NCBI GenBank assembly: GCA_051745835.1
Contig: JBNJEL010000036.1
Location: forward strand, 1 to 17,887
Source of the DNA: JBNJEL01 sp051745835
GTDB taxonomy: Bacteria; Bacillota; Halanaerobiia; Halobacteroidales; Acetohalobiaceae
DNA length: 17,887 nucleotides
Reading direction: 5' to 3'
A model generated the notes under the pieces. The model was not told where the DNA came from and ran no database searches. It saw only the letters and a program-made list of their open reading frames with translations. Numbering within the stretch: the first letter of the stretch is position 1; every line of letters begins with the position of its first letter. The position numbers and the translations under genes are program-made. This document shows, piece after piece, positions 7,504 to 15,603 of this stretch.

Positions 7504-8748
7504 CTAGTTAGATTTTCTTAATTTCTGAACTCCAATTCGCTCTTCGGTAGTAATTAAACCTTTAACTCGAACTATATTATTTACTGTTTGCTGCTTAGAA
7601 ATTACTTCAAACTCCCGCTCCTTAATCACTGCTGTTTTATCTAATCGAGCTATTACTTTCTGTAGTGCTTGCTCTTTAGCTAATTCTACTGCTTCACTAA
7701 AACTTAGTTTCTCCTCTATTTCTTTAAGGTTGATATATCTTCTTCTAATTACTTCGATAGGAAAGTCGATATTCCTCCATCTTGCTAAAGATTTCACCGT
7801 CTTCTCAACCTTAAAATTAGCAAACGGCGGCTGATTAGGGCCATAAACTTTTAACTCCCGATCACGATATCTAATACTGACACTATCTACTACCTTAGCT
7901 GTACTCTGGTGCTGATAATCAACTAATCGCGCCTCCCCGTAACTACGATACCACACTTTAGCCTTCACAATACCTTGAGCTACAGTTCGCTCTATTTCAG
8001 GCTCTAACTCTTCTTGCTCTTCAGTTGATAACTTATCTTCTGGTACCTGCTGTGGATAGTACTTACTCAAACCACTAATTAATTTTTCGCCCTGTTGGAT
8101 TAACTCCCCTTCCTCTACTGCTGCTGTTCCCTGAAGGATAATTAACTCCTTAATCAAGCCTGCTTTATCCGCTACAACATCAACTACCTGAGTACTCTTA
8201 TCATCACTTTCAATTACCTTCTTCTCCACTACCTCTACTAATAATTTAGTGCCATTAATCTCTACATCAGCCCACGCTACTTGCTTATGTTGCCGAAGTA
8301 ACTTTTCCATTTTTTCTATCTGAACCTGTTGCTTTAAGATACCGCGTTTAAACCCACTCTCTGCTAAAAGATTCTTAATCTCTTCAGTAGAAATTTCATC
8401 TAACCCCTCAATCTCTACTAACCAGATAAATGAAGCAGCAAAGTATAAACTAATAATAACAAATATTATACCAACTAACAACGATCTGCGCCGATTGACT
8501 TTTTTCCAAAGTGCAGGCAGTCCATGTTTAGACTTAATCGCTACTTGACAGTCTGCTTGATGAACATAAGAACGAATCTGACGAAAAGTAGCCATTTTTA
8601 GTTTAACTTCAAATCGATCTTGACAATGAATAATATCCCAAACTTCAAAATCACTTCGCATCAAGTAATTAATCAACTTCTCCTTACCATAACCTCGAAC
8701 TTCAATCGTTACATAACCTTGAATTATATATAATAACTTTAACAGCAC
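7504..8748 (-). CDS. yqfD: Sporulation membrane protein YqfD
   Basis: A 414-residue protein of the YqfD sporulation family. Residues 1-88 are a basic cytoplasmic part opening with YIIQGYVTIEVRGYG, and a single membrane helix lies at about 89-111. The following extracytoplasmic region has a POTRA-like opening (VEIEGLDEISTEEI) and a long mixed charged remainder. In Bacillus subtilis yqfD is in the sigma-E mother-cell regulon with yqfC, and in that lineage the pair is tied to spore formation. The start is GTG 8746-8748 with GAGGTG 7 bases upstream. The gap from yqfC is 15 bases and to phoH 14 bases. Presence of intact yqfC and yqfD supports a spore-forming ancestry, but does not prove the organism sporulates. 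Confidence 0.9.
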   Translation of the reverse strand: MLLKLLYIIQGYVTIEVRGYGKEKLINYLMRSDFEVWDIIHCQDRFEVKLKMATFRQIRSYVHQADCQVAIKSKHGLPALWKKVNRRRSLLVGIIFVIISLYFAASFIWLVEIEGLDEISTEEIKNLLAESGFKRGILKQQVQIEKMEKLLRQHKQVAWADVEINGTKLLVEVVEKKVIESDDKSTQVVDVVADKAGLIKELIILQGTAAVEEGELIQQGEKLISGLSKYYPQQVPEDKLSTEEQEELEPEIERTVAQGIVKAKVWYRSYGEARLVDYQHQSTAKVVDSVSIRYRDRELKVYGPNQPPFANFKVEKTVKSLARWRNIDFPIEVIRRRYINLKEIEEKLSFSEAVELAKEQALQKVIARLDKTAVIKEREFEVISKQQTVNNIVRVKGLITTEERIGVQKLRKSN

Positions 8749-8763
8749 AAGTTAGCACCTCGC

Positions 8764-9051
8764 TTAATGAAATTTAAAGGTTAAATCTACTATCTCCCCT
8801 GCCACCTTAATACTTTGCTTAGTCAACAACTCAATTACTAACCCTTCACCTACTATCACAACCTGTCCTTTATAAATTCTAATTCTAATCTTACTTTGCT
8901 GATACTCAATTACACCCCGATGATTTTCTAATCTTAACTCTAAATTTCCAATCAACGAAATCCGCGGCATATCTAAAACTACATCTTTAGGCATCTCAAA
9001 GAACTCAGCAAATTTATTCTTCAATCTATCACCTAGTTTGCTCTCACTCAC
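8764..9051 (-). CDS. yqfC: Sporulation protein YqfC (YabP/YqfC family)
   Basis: A 95-residue protein of the YabP/YqfC family. It shows the family pattern of MPRISLIGN, LENHRGVIEY, IRIYKGQVVIVGEGL and a closing IKVAGEIVDLTF. It has no signal peptide or membrane helix and is predicted to be a small beta-rich protein. In B. subtilis yqfC is transcribed by sigma-E in the mother cell. Two starts are possible: TTG 9052-9054, 5 bases after GGAGG, and GTG 9049-9051, 8 bases after it. The GTG was chosen for spacing and codon. A 126-base gap upstream holds the terminator of the previous unit and a candidate sigma-E-like promoter, so yqfC is the probable first gene of the long downstream run. Confidence 0.88.
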   Translation of the reverse strand: MSESKLGDRLKNKFAEFFEMPKDVVLDMPRISLIGNLELRLENHRGVIEYQQSKIRIRIYKGQVVIVGEGLVIELLTKQSIKVAGEIVDLTFKFH

Positions 9052-9087
9052 CAATACTCCCTCCTTGACTAAGCCCTTCTATTACTA

Positions 9088-9115
9088 AATTTATGTTCTA
9101 GATAGCTTAATCATC
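9088..9115 (-). promoter_or_regulatory. Candidate sigma-E-like promoter upstream of yqfC
   Basis: On the minus strand CATAAATT (9095-9088) resembles the sigma-E -10 consensus CATACA-T. It lies 13 bases after GATGATT (9115-9109), a weaker fit to the -35 region. It is about 36 bases before the yqfC start. The call leans on knowledge that yqfC-yqfD are sigma-E genes in Bacillus. No good sigma-A -35/-10 pair was seen in the same gap, although the downstream housekeeping genes would need one somewhere. Confidence 0.35.
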
Positions 9116-9117
9116 AC

Positions 9118-9151
9118 TAAAATAAAAAATACTGGCCTACTCAGCCAGCAT
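9118..9151 (-). terminator. Rho-independent terminator of the sensor/anion-transporter unit
   Basis: On the minus strand ATGCTGGC (9151-9144) pairs with GCCAGTAT (9136-9129) over 8 bp with one G-T pair, around a 7-base loop. It is followed directly by TTTTTTATTTT. It lies 30 bases after the SLC13 stop and separates this unit from yqfC. Confidence 0.85.
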
Positions 9152-9180
9152 CTCATTAACTACTATTTAGTTCTATTTAA

Positions 9181-10977
9181 TTATAAGCCCCAGAAAAGAT
9201 TAATAAAGAAGGGAGTAATAATTGCCAAAATTAATTGTAATGGTGCTCCTACTATCACAAAATCACGGAAATGATAACCGCCAGGGCCATAGACCATTAA
9301 ATTAGTCTGATAGCCTACTGGAGTAAGAAAAGCAGTACTAGCAGCAAAGGTCACCGCTAATACAAATGGGAAAGCTGGAGCACCAATCTGATGAGCAGCA
9401 TCAACAGCAATTGGAATCATTAAGATAACACTAGCATTATTACTGATTAAATTGGTCAAAATTGCAGTTAAAAGATAAAACAATCCTAAAGTAACCACCG
9501 GTGGATATGAACCGGCTACCTCCAATAACTGTTCGGCAATATATTGAGCAGTACCGGTCTCTTCCATAGCAATTCCTAAAGGAATCAAACCCGCTAAGAG
9601 AAAAATTACCTGCCAATTAACTGCATCATAGATCTCATTAGGTTTAACACAACCAGTAACTACCATCGCTACTACTCCTGCTAAAGCAGAGATCACAATT
9701 GGTATTAGACCAAAAGCTGCAGATGCAATTACTGCTCCTAAGATTCCTACTGCTAACGACATCTTAGAACGGCGGTAATCAGTTGAATCAATCTCGCGAG
9801 TAATAATGAAGTTACGATTATCACGTAATCGATTTAAGGTCTCCTCACCAGCTAGTAATAATAAGACATCTCCTGCTTCTAAAGTTATCTCTGCCATCGA
9901 ACGATGAGTTAGTTCACTACCGCGGCGAATAGCTAACAAGGTACTATTATAGCGCTCTAGAAAGTTTACTTCATCTAATGTCTGTCCTGTCATAAATGAA
10001 CCGTGAGGTAACACAGCTTCTACCATCTTCTGTCCTTTTATCGGTTCTTCTAACTGTTTTCTGGTAACCTTAATCTCCGGTACTAACTTTAATCCTTCAG
10101 CTTGAAGCATCTCTAAAAGAGTTTTACGATCAGTACAAATCACTAGATGATCGCCCGCCTGAAAGATCTTACTACCTAACGGCTCAATAAATTGACGTCC
10201 ATCACGAATAATCTGTACTACATCTAAATCTAACTCTGATTCGCAGATAAACTCTTCGACTGTCTTGCCCACTAATGAAGAATCTTCTTCAATTACTACC
10301 TCAGTTAACAGATCATTCATCTGGTACTCATCAATTAACTTCTGATCCGGATCAATTCGTTCCGGTAATAGCTTGCGACCAATGGTCAAAAGATAGATGA
10401 TTCCTACAATTAAAATTACTACTCCTAACTTAGTAAATTCAAACATTGTAAAAGGATGATCAATTAATCGTGCTGCTAAGTCACTAGCCAAAAGGTTAGT
10501 CGAAGTTCCCAATAAAGTCATAACTCCTCCCATCATTGAAGCATAGGAGAGAGGGATTAGTAATTTTGATGGTGAAGTATTAGTTTTATTAGCTAAGTTA
10601 GTCACCATAGGAATAAAGATAGCCACCACTGGAGTATTATTTAAAATACCAGCTATCGAACCAGCCAAAGCTGAAATCACCCCTACCTGTCTAACCTCAC
10701 TATCTGTAGTTAACTGAGCTATCTTATCCCCCATAATCTGCACTAAACCGCTTCGCTGAATACCTTCACTCAAAATAAACATAGCTAAGATAGTAATCGT
10801 AGCTTGATTAGCAAAACCAGATAGACCTTCCTGAGTTGATACTTCAGTCCACGGTTCTAACAGTACTAAAATAACCGGAATAGATAGAGCAATAATATCT
10901 AGCCGAATTGGTTCCCAAAAAAAGAGGATAATAGCTAACAACACTAAACAACTTACTATAATCATACTAATACTCAC
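9181..10977 (-). CDS. SLC13/DASS-type anion transporter with two RCK_C (TrkA-C) domains
   Basis: A 598-residue membrane transporter, probably Na+-coupled, for sulfate, a dicarboxylate or a related anion. The N-terminal membrane half has the first substrate-loop motif LNNTPVV at 112-118 and GTSTNL at 157-162. The C-terminal half has the second, SNNASV at 512-517, followed by TPVGYQTNLMVYGPGGY at about 552-568. Between the halves lies a cytoplasmic insert of about 165 residues (about 221-385) with two RCK_C repeats, ending in GDHLVICT and GDVLLLLAG. This architecture is common in bacterial SLC13 permeases and suggests ligand gating. Start is GTG 10975-10977 with GGAGGTG 7 bases ahead, in a small hairpin. 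It follows the SulP gene by 25 bases and is the last gene before the terminator. Substrate specificity cannot be read from sequence. Confidence 0.9.
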   Translation of the reverse strand: MSISMIIVSCLVLLAIILFFWEPIRLDIIALSIPVILVLLEPWTEVSTQEGLSGFANQATITILAMFILSEGIQRSGLVQIMGDKIAQLTTDSEVRQVGVISALAGSIAGILNNTPVVAIFIPMVTNLANKTNTSPSKLLIPLSYASMMGGVMTLLGTSTNLLASDLAARLIDHPFTMFEFTKLGVVILIVGIIYLLTIGRKLLPERIDPDQKLIDEYQMNDLLTEVVIEEDSSLVGKTVEEFICESELDLDVVQIIRDGRQFIEPLGSKIFQAGDHLVICTDRKTLLEMLQAEGLKLVPEIKVTRKQLEEPIKGQKMVEAVLPHGSFMTGQTLDEVNFLERYNSTLLAIRRGSELTHRSMAEITLEAGDVLLLLAGEETLNRLRDNRNFIITREIDSTDYRRSKMSLAVGILGAVIASAAFGLIPIVISALAGVVAMVVTGCVKPNEIYDAVNWQVIFLLAGLIPLGIAMEETGTAQYIAEQLLEVAGSYPPVVTLGLFYLLTAILTNLISNNASVILMIPIAVDAAHQIGAPAFPFVLAVTFAASTAFLTPVGYQTNLMVYGPGGYHFRDFVIVGAPLQLILAIITPFFINLFWGL

Positions 10978-10995
10978 AGTGACACCTCCCTGTGA
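10974..10995 (-). promoter_or_regulatory. Hairpin holding the ribosome binding site and start codon of the SLC13 gene
   Basis: On the minus strand TCACAG (10995-10990) pairs with CTGTGA (10979-10974), a perfect 6-bp stem. The loop GGAGGTGTCA contains the Shine-Dalgarno sequence, and the GTG start codon (10977-10975) lies in the 3' arm. The pairing is seen directly; a role in setting translation of the transporter is inference. Confidence 0.4.
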
Positions 10996-11002
10996 CTAAC
11001 TA

Positions 11003-12664
11003 CTAATCATTGCGATTCTCAGCCTCCTCAATTGCTTCCTTAGTAGAAGAGAAGATATCATCATCAGCCCGAAAGACATTTTGCTCCTCTATCTTATCGA
11101 TAACTCCTGATTTATCTAGCGAATCAAACGTCTCATCATCCATACCACAAAGCAATACATCACCACCATTTTTCTGAACTCGTTCAATAAACTTATCTAA
11201 CTCATGAATAGAAGTTATATCAATACCCTCTACATCTCTAGTTCTAATCACAAAGACGGTATTTCTTTTAAAACTACCCTCTAACTCTTCCTTTAGTTTC
11301 TGTGAAGAGTGAAAATGGAGATTTCCTGCTAAGTTAATTACAATATATTGATCATCCTTCACTTCTTCATAATCTTGACATTTAAACTCCCTACCTTCCT
11401 GTTCATAGCTAATATGAGAATAATTGATCTCACTAGTATCCTTTAAAACTATAATAATCGAAACTAAAACTCCAAAGTAGATAGCATAATCCAACCGCGG
11501 TGCTAAGATAGTAGTAAGTAAGGTAACAGTTAAGATTACCGCATCATACTGAGTGGTTCTAAAAGTTCGAACTATCTCAGTAGGGTTAATCATATTATAA
11601 GCTACCATAATTACTATTGCTGCTAAACTAGAGATTGGAATATAAGCAGTTAAAGGACTAAATAGCAAGATAAAAAGTATCATCGCAATAGCTACTACCA
11701 ATTGAGCAAATCTAGTTTTAGCGCCCGTTTCATAATTAGCAAATGAGTTAGTAAATGAACCAGAAATAGCAAAACTATTGAAGTGAGCACAGATTATATT
11801 GATAATCCCCTGTCCAATAATCTCTTGATTTGGTTTAGCTTCATCCCCCGCACGCTTCTCTAAAGTCTTAGTAATCGAAATCACCTGAATAAATCCTAAG
11901 ATTGCTAGAGACAGAGCCGAACTAAACAATCTACTTATATTAGCCAACTTAAATTCTACCCAACTAAATTGAGGTAACGAAGATGAAAAGTTACTAATTA
12001 CCTCTACTTGAGACTGCCAATCAAATAGATAGACAATAGGTATAGAGAGAATAATAGGAGCTAAATAAGGAGGAAACTTTAGATTAATTTGATTGACAAC
12101 AATTATACTCAACATTGATATGATACCTAATCCTAATGAATAATAATTAACTGCATCTAAATTCACAACTAACGCATAAAGATTGGTTAATACATTAATA
12201 CCTGCATCAATAGTAATTCCTAATAGATTATCTAACTGACCGATACCAATTAAGAGGGCTACCCCGGTAGATAGCCCTACAATCACTGAGTGAGAGACAT
12301 AGTTAACTAGCTCTCCTACCTGTAAGACACCAAGTAATATCTGAAAGATACCGACCATCAATGTTAATAGAAAAATCACTTGTAGATAATTAGCTTCACT
12401 AACATGATGTAGGCTACTAACCATAGCTAAAGCCATCATATTCGTTGGCCCCACTACCATATATTCTGAAACTCCAACTACAGTAGCTACAATCATCGAC
12501 ACTAATGATGTATAAAGACCATAGATTGGACTAATGCCGATAATCAAAGCGTAAGCCATATTCTGCGGCAGAGCAATCGCTGCTACAGATAGACCAGAAA
12601 TCAAATCAGCTTTAAAGTATTCCCAATTATAATCTCGAATAGTAGATAGAAAGTGAGTAAACAT
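11003..12664 (-). CDS. SulP family anion transporter with C-terminal STAS domain
   Basis: A 553-residue SulP (SLC26-type) permease for sulfate, bicarbonate or another anion. The family signature LPQNMAYALIIGISPIYGLY is at about 32-51. The second conserved block, SGSFTNSFANYETGAKTR, is at about 301-318. About a dozen hydrophobic segments run to residue 407. A cytoplasmic STAS domain occupies about 425-550. Its key loop is IDITSIHEL at 481-489, where SulP proteins usually read D-x-T-G; a serine replaces the glycine. ATG 12662-12664 has AGGAG at good spacing. It starts 28 bases after the HD-GYP sensor gene and ends 25 bases before the SLC13 gene. A membrane-bound SulP-STAS is certain; the transported ion is unknown. 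Confidence 0.93.
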   Translation of the reverse strand: MFTHFLSTIRDYNWEYFKADLISGLSVAAIALPQNMAYALIIGISPIYGLYTSLVSMIVATVVGVSEYMVVGPTNMMALAMVSSLHHVSEANYLQVIFLLTLMVGIFQILLGVLQVGELVNYVSHSVIVGLSTGVALLIGIGQLDNLLGITIDAGINVLTNLYALVVNLDAVNYYSLGLGIISMLSIIVVNQINLKFPPYLAPIILSIPIVYLFDWQSQVEVISNFSSSLPQFSWVEFKLANISRLFSSALSLAILGFIQVISITKTLEKRAGDEAKPNQEIIGQGIINIICAHFNSFAISGSFTNSFANYETGAKTRFAQLVVAIAMILFILLFSPLTAYIPISSLAAIVIMVAYNMINPTEIVRTFRTTQYDAVILTVTLLTTILAPRLDYAIYFGVLVSIIIVLKDTSEINYSHISYEQEGREFKCQDYEEVKDDQYIVINLAGNLHFHSSQKLKEELEGSFKRNTVFVIRTRDVEGIDITSIHELDKFIERVQKNGGDVLLCGMDDETFDSLDKSGVIDKIEEQNVFRADDDIFSSTKEAIEEAENRND

Positions 12665-12692
12665 TTCTCAAACTCCTTCCTGCATCTTTAAT

Positions 12693-15401
12693 CTAACTCT
12701 CATCTTCTATAACTTGTAAGAAAGCTTCAACCACTTCTGCATCAAACTGCTCTCCTTTATTCTTCTTAATCTCTTTTATAGCAACCTCTTTAGGTAACGC
12801 ATCGCGATAAGAACGATCTGATCTCATTGCATCCCACGCATCTGCCACAGTTAAAATCTTAGAGACTAGAGGAATCTCTTCATCAACTAATCCCTTAGGA
12901 TAACCTTCACCGTCACACCGTTCATGATGATAGTAGATATAGCGCGCCATTCTCTGTAACAGCTTAGAATCACTTAATGCTTCATAACCATAAACGGGAT
13001 GCTGTTTTATCTCTTCGTACTCAGCGTCAGTTAACTTTCCTATTTTATTAAGTATTTCCTGAGGAATAACTGTCTTACCGATATCATGTAACATACCTGC
13101 CCAGTAGACATCATTAATCTTCTCTAGTGAAACTCCCAGTTCATAAGCAATCTTTACTGATAACTTAGCTACATTTTCAGAATGTCCTTTAGTATATTCA
13201 TCATGTACTTCTAACATATTAATCATCGAATCAACAATCTCTTTTTGAAACTCATACTGAATTGTCTGATAGCGTTGAATCTCATAGAAAGCCAGAGCTA
13301 AACTCTTAAAAGCCTCAATAAGCTCATAAGTATGCTCATCAAACTCTACCTGACTATCCTGTGCTATATCTAGACTAAATCCAGCTTGCTTTTGATCATT
13401 GATCATTAAATCAAAAGCAATTGTCTCCTTAACCGGTTTAGTAGCTGCTAAAAACTTTTCTCTTAATTCTTCGGACATTAATGAAGCAGTTCTTTCTCGA
13501 TTATCGATAGTTACTATCTTATCCTCAGGTATCTCAAAAGCTGTCTTAGGTATTGATAATTCCTGTAAAGCTTCTAAGTCAAATCCAATGCTATCTACAA
13601 ACTCTACTTCCTGATCACCAAAGAGATAAACGCTACCGTAATCTGCTTCATCAATTACAGTAAAGGCTGAATAAAGCAACTTAGATAAAAATGCTTCTTC
13701 ATCACCAATACTACCCTGCGGCAGTTGAGAGATAAGATTAATTACCAACTCTAACTTATTAACTAACTCTTCTTGGGCTTGATAAGAATCTTCTAAGTTC
13801 TGATTAAGCTTTGTAACCTGTTCATTATATGCTTTTAACTGCTGATTATTAGCTTCTAATTCTTCTTTTTGCTCCTTTAACCTCTGTTGAATCTCCTTCT
13901 CTTCGGTAATATCCTGACCCACAGCTAAAATATGAGTCTCGTCATCCTTCTCAAATGGTATCTTTACCATCTTAAGAATATGCTGTTCTCCATTCGGAGC
14001 AGTAGTAATATCCTCAGTTTCTTGCATTTTTCCTTCATTAATCATTTCCTGATCTGCTGCTAAATATTTTTCTGTTTCTTCTGGAATATGATGTATCTCC
14101 CGCTCATTCTTTCCTTCCATTTCCGAAATACTTAAGTTATAAAAGTTAGCATGAGTAGAATTAACCAACTCAAAATTACCATCTTGATCCTTCATAAAAA
14201 TGTGATCAGGAGCTAAATTGATTATCTTTCTTAACTTAGTTTGTTTCTCTTCTAATTCTTTGTTCTTATCTTCTAACTCCTCACTATAAGCCTCTAATTG
14301 TTGATAACCAACACTAATCTCATTAGCCATCTCTTTGTAATTATCTATGATATTATCTATTTCTAAAATTCCTGTCTCATCCAAATCAAGATTAGGTTCA
14401 TAAGTTTGATGAAACTGCTCCATATCATTAGCAATAACTCCAATTGGTTCAATGATTTCTTTTACTTTTTCGCGAATTATCTGATTAAAAATAATCCAAG
14501 CTATAAAGAGAAAAATTAATAATGTATAAATTAATTTTAAAATAATTGCAAATGCATGATGTTCAACACTAATAATAGCATATAATTGACCATAATTAGA
14601 AGACCAAGACTTATAGTAAACCTCTTTTAAGAATGACTCCTCTTTTTTTACTAAACCACCTTCATCTTTAGCCTGCTGTAAAAAATTCATATCTGGTTGC
14701 TTAACTTCCAGTCCGGTATCAAATAATTTATTAAAACGGTAAGTAAAGAGAGCTAAATCTAGATGTTCCTCTGCTCTAATATTACTAACTAACTCACTTA
14801 ATCCTTCCTTAAGATGATTAAAGGAAATTCCTAATTCAAATAATCTTCCATCAGGTAACTTAATATAACCATACAATCGTAACTGCTCGCTCTGCCTTTC
14901 TTGATTAACCGGCTGCAAAAAGACCTCACCGGGTTCTAAATTGATTAATTTACTCTTTAATCCGGGTATTTCAAAGAGGTTTAAACTCTGGTCAGGTTGA
15001 TAATCTGTAGTAATCACTGTACCGCTAGAATCAATTAAGTAATAGTTAATCTCTTTTATTTGATAGATATCATCTTTAGCAACTTCAAAATCACTCTTAA
15101 CCTCTTTTATCTTTGTTCTTAATTCAGTTGGAGTATCATCACTGTTATAATTACGATAAAATTGATGTAGACTACTCCGCAATTGATCACCATAATGTAT
15201 CTCAACTCGTTGAAAGAAAGTATCAACATCTCTAAAAAGGCTCTTTAAAGTAGCTTCAACTCGCTTCTGTTCACTAGTATAGATATGACGATAAGATATA
15301 ATAGAGATTAAGGTAACAAATAGCAGTAAAATCACTAATACTATTAAGAACAGACGCTTAATCTGATTTAGGGACATCTCCTCTAAAGATAATTTACTCA
15401 C
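12693..15401 (-). CDS. Membrane-bound sensor with PAS, GAF-like and HD-GYP domains (probable c-di-GMP phosphodiesterase)
   Basis: A 902-residue receptor. Membrane helix 1 lies at about 15-36, an extracytoplasmic sensor region at about 40-282 (Cache-like by position and pattern), and helix 2 at about 284-305. Then come a HAMP-like linker, a coiled coil at about 362-395, a PAS domain at about 391-499, a second coiled coil to about 557 and a GAF-like domain at about 560-705. An HD-GYP domain fills about 711-900. The HD-GYP residues are present: H740, HD in LHDIGK at 772-773, H801, HH at 825-826, GYP at 833-835 and D854 in VADAWDA. It should therefore be able to hydrolyse c-di-GMP. HHERCDG has cysteine where tryptophan is common. 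The start is GTG 15399-15401 with GGGAGGAG 9 bases upstream. It is the first gene of a unit with two anion transporters, suggesting it senses a related ligand; that is inference. Confidence 0.9.
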   Translation of the reverse strand: MSKLSLEEMSLNQIKRLFLIVLVILLLFVTLISIISYRHIYTSEQKRVEATLKSLFRDVDTFFQRVEIHYGDQLRSSLHQFYRNYNSDDTPTELRTKIKEVKSDFEVAKDDIYQIKEINYYLIDSSGTVITTDYQPDQSLNLFEIPGLKSKLINLEPGEVFLQPVNQERQSEQLRLYGYIKLPDGRLFELGISFNHLKEGLSELVSNIRAEEHLDLALFTYRFNKLFDTGLEVKQPDMNFLQQAKDEGGLVKKEESFLKEVYYKSWSSNYGQLYAIISVEHHAFAIILKLIYTLLIFLFIAWIIFNQIIREKVKEIIEPIGVIANDMEQFHQTYEPNLDLDETGILEIDNIIDNYKEMANEISVGYQQLEAYSEELEDKNKELEEKQTKLRKIINLAPDHIFMKDQDGNFELVNSTHANFYNLSISEMEGKNEREIHHIPEETEKYLAADQEMINEGKMQETEDITTAPNGEQHILKMVKIPFEKDDETHILAVGQDITEEKEIQQRLKEQKEELEANNQQLKAYNEQVTKLNQNLEDSYQAQEELVNKLELVINLISQLPQGSIGDEEAFLSKLLYSAFTVIDEADYGSVYLFGDQEVEFVDSIGFDLEALQELSIPKTAFEIPEDKIVTIDNRERTASLMSEELREKFLAATKPVKETIAFDLMINDQKQAGFSLDIAQDSQVEFDEHTYELIEAFKSLALAFYEIQRYQTIQYEFQKEIVDSMINMLEVHDEYTKGHSENVAKLSVKIAYELGVSLEKINDVYWAGMLHDIGKTVIPQEILNKIGKLTDAEYEEIKQHPVYGYEALSDSKLLQRMARYIYYHHERCDGEGYPKGLVDEEIPLVSKILTVADAWDAMRSDRSYRDALPKEVAIKEIKKNKGEQFDAEVVEAFLQVIEDES

Positions 15402-15458
15402 AAAAGAAAGCTCCTCCCTTATTAATACTACTAAACTAATTATTTCTTTTCTTACTTA

Positions 15459-15487
15459 AATCTAGCATAGACCAAAGCTAAAATCAA
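15459..15487 (-). promoter_or_regulatory. Candidate sigma-A promoter with extended -10 for the sensor/transporter unit
   Basis: On the minus strand TTGATT (15487-15482) is followed after exactly 17 bases by TAGATT (15464-15459), and TGC directly before it gives an extended -10. It lies about 58 bases before the GTG start of the sensor gene, in a 202-base gap (15402-15603). The rest of that gap is the yqeY terminator and AT-rich sequence with no gene seen. Confidence 0.45.
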
Positions 15488-15549
15488 GAACTATTATTAT
15501 TTATACTAAAGAACTGATAATCTAATTACTCTTTAGCTATTTCCTAAAT

Positions 15550-15585
15550 AAACACAAAATACCCGGCACACTTATGTACCGAGTA
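15550..15585 (-). terminator. Rho-independent terminator after yqeY
   Basis: On the minus strand ACTCGGTACA (15584-15575) pairs with TGTGCCGGGT (15570-15561) over 10 bp, two of them G-T, around the tetraloop TAAG. ATTTTGTGTTTATTT follows. It lies about 20 bases after the yqeY stop and closes the rsmE-mtaB-hinT-yqeY unit. Confidence 0.78.
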
Positions 15586-15603
15586 ATAATAATTAATATT
15601 AGA

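Noticed and set aside
13399..13614. Plus-strand open frame of 71 codons inside the HD-GYP sensor gene
   Set aside because: Antisense shadow of the GAF-like region; low-complexity, no family signal.
15488..15549. Second promoter-like TATAAA element (minus strand, about 15507-15512) in the gap before the sensor gene
   Set aside because: No acceptable -35 hexamer lies 16-18 bases upstream; the element at 15459-15487 is better.
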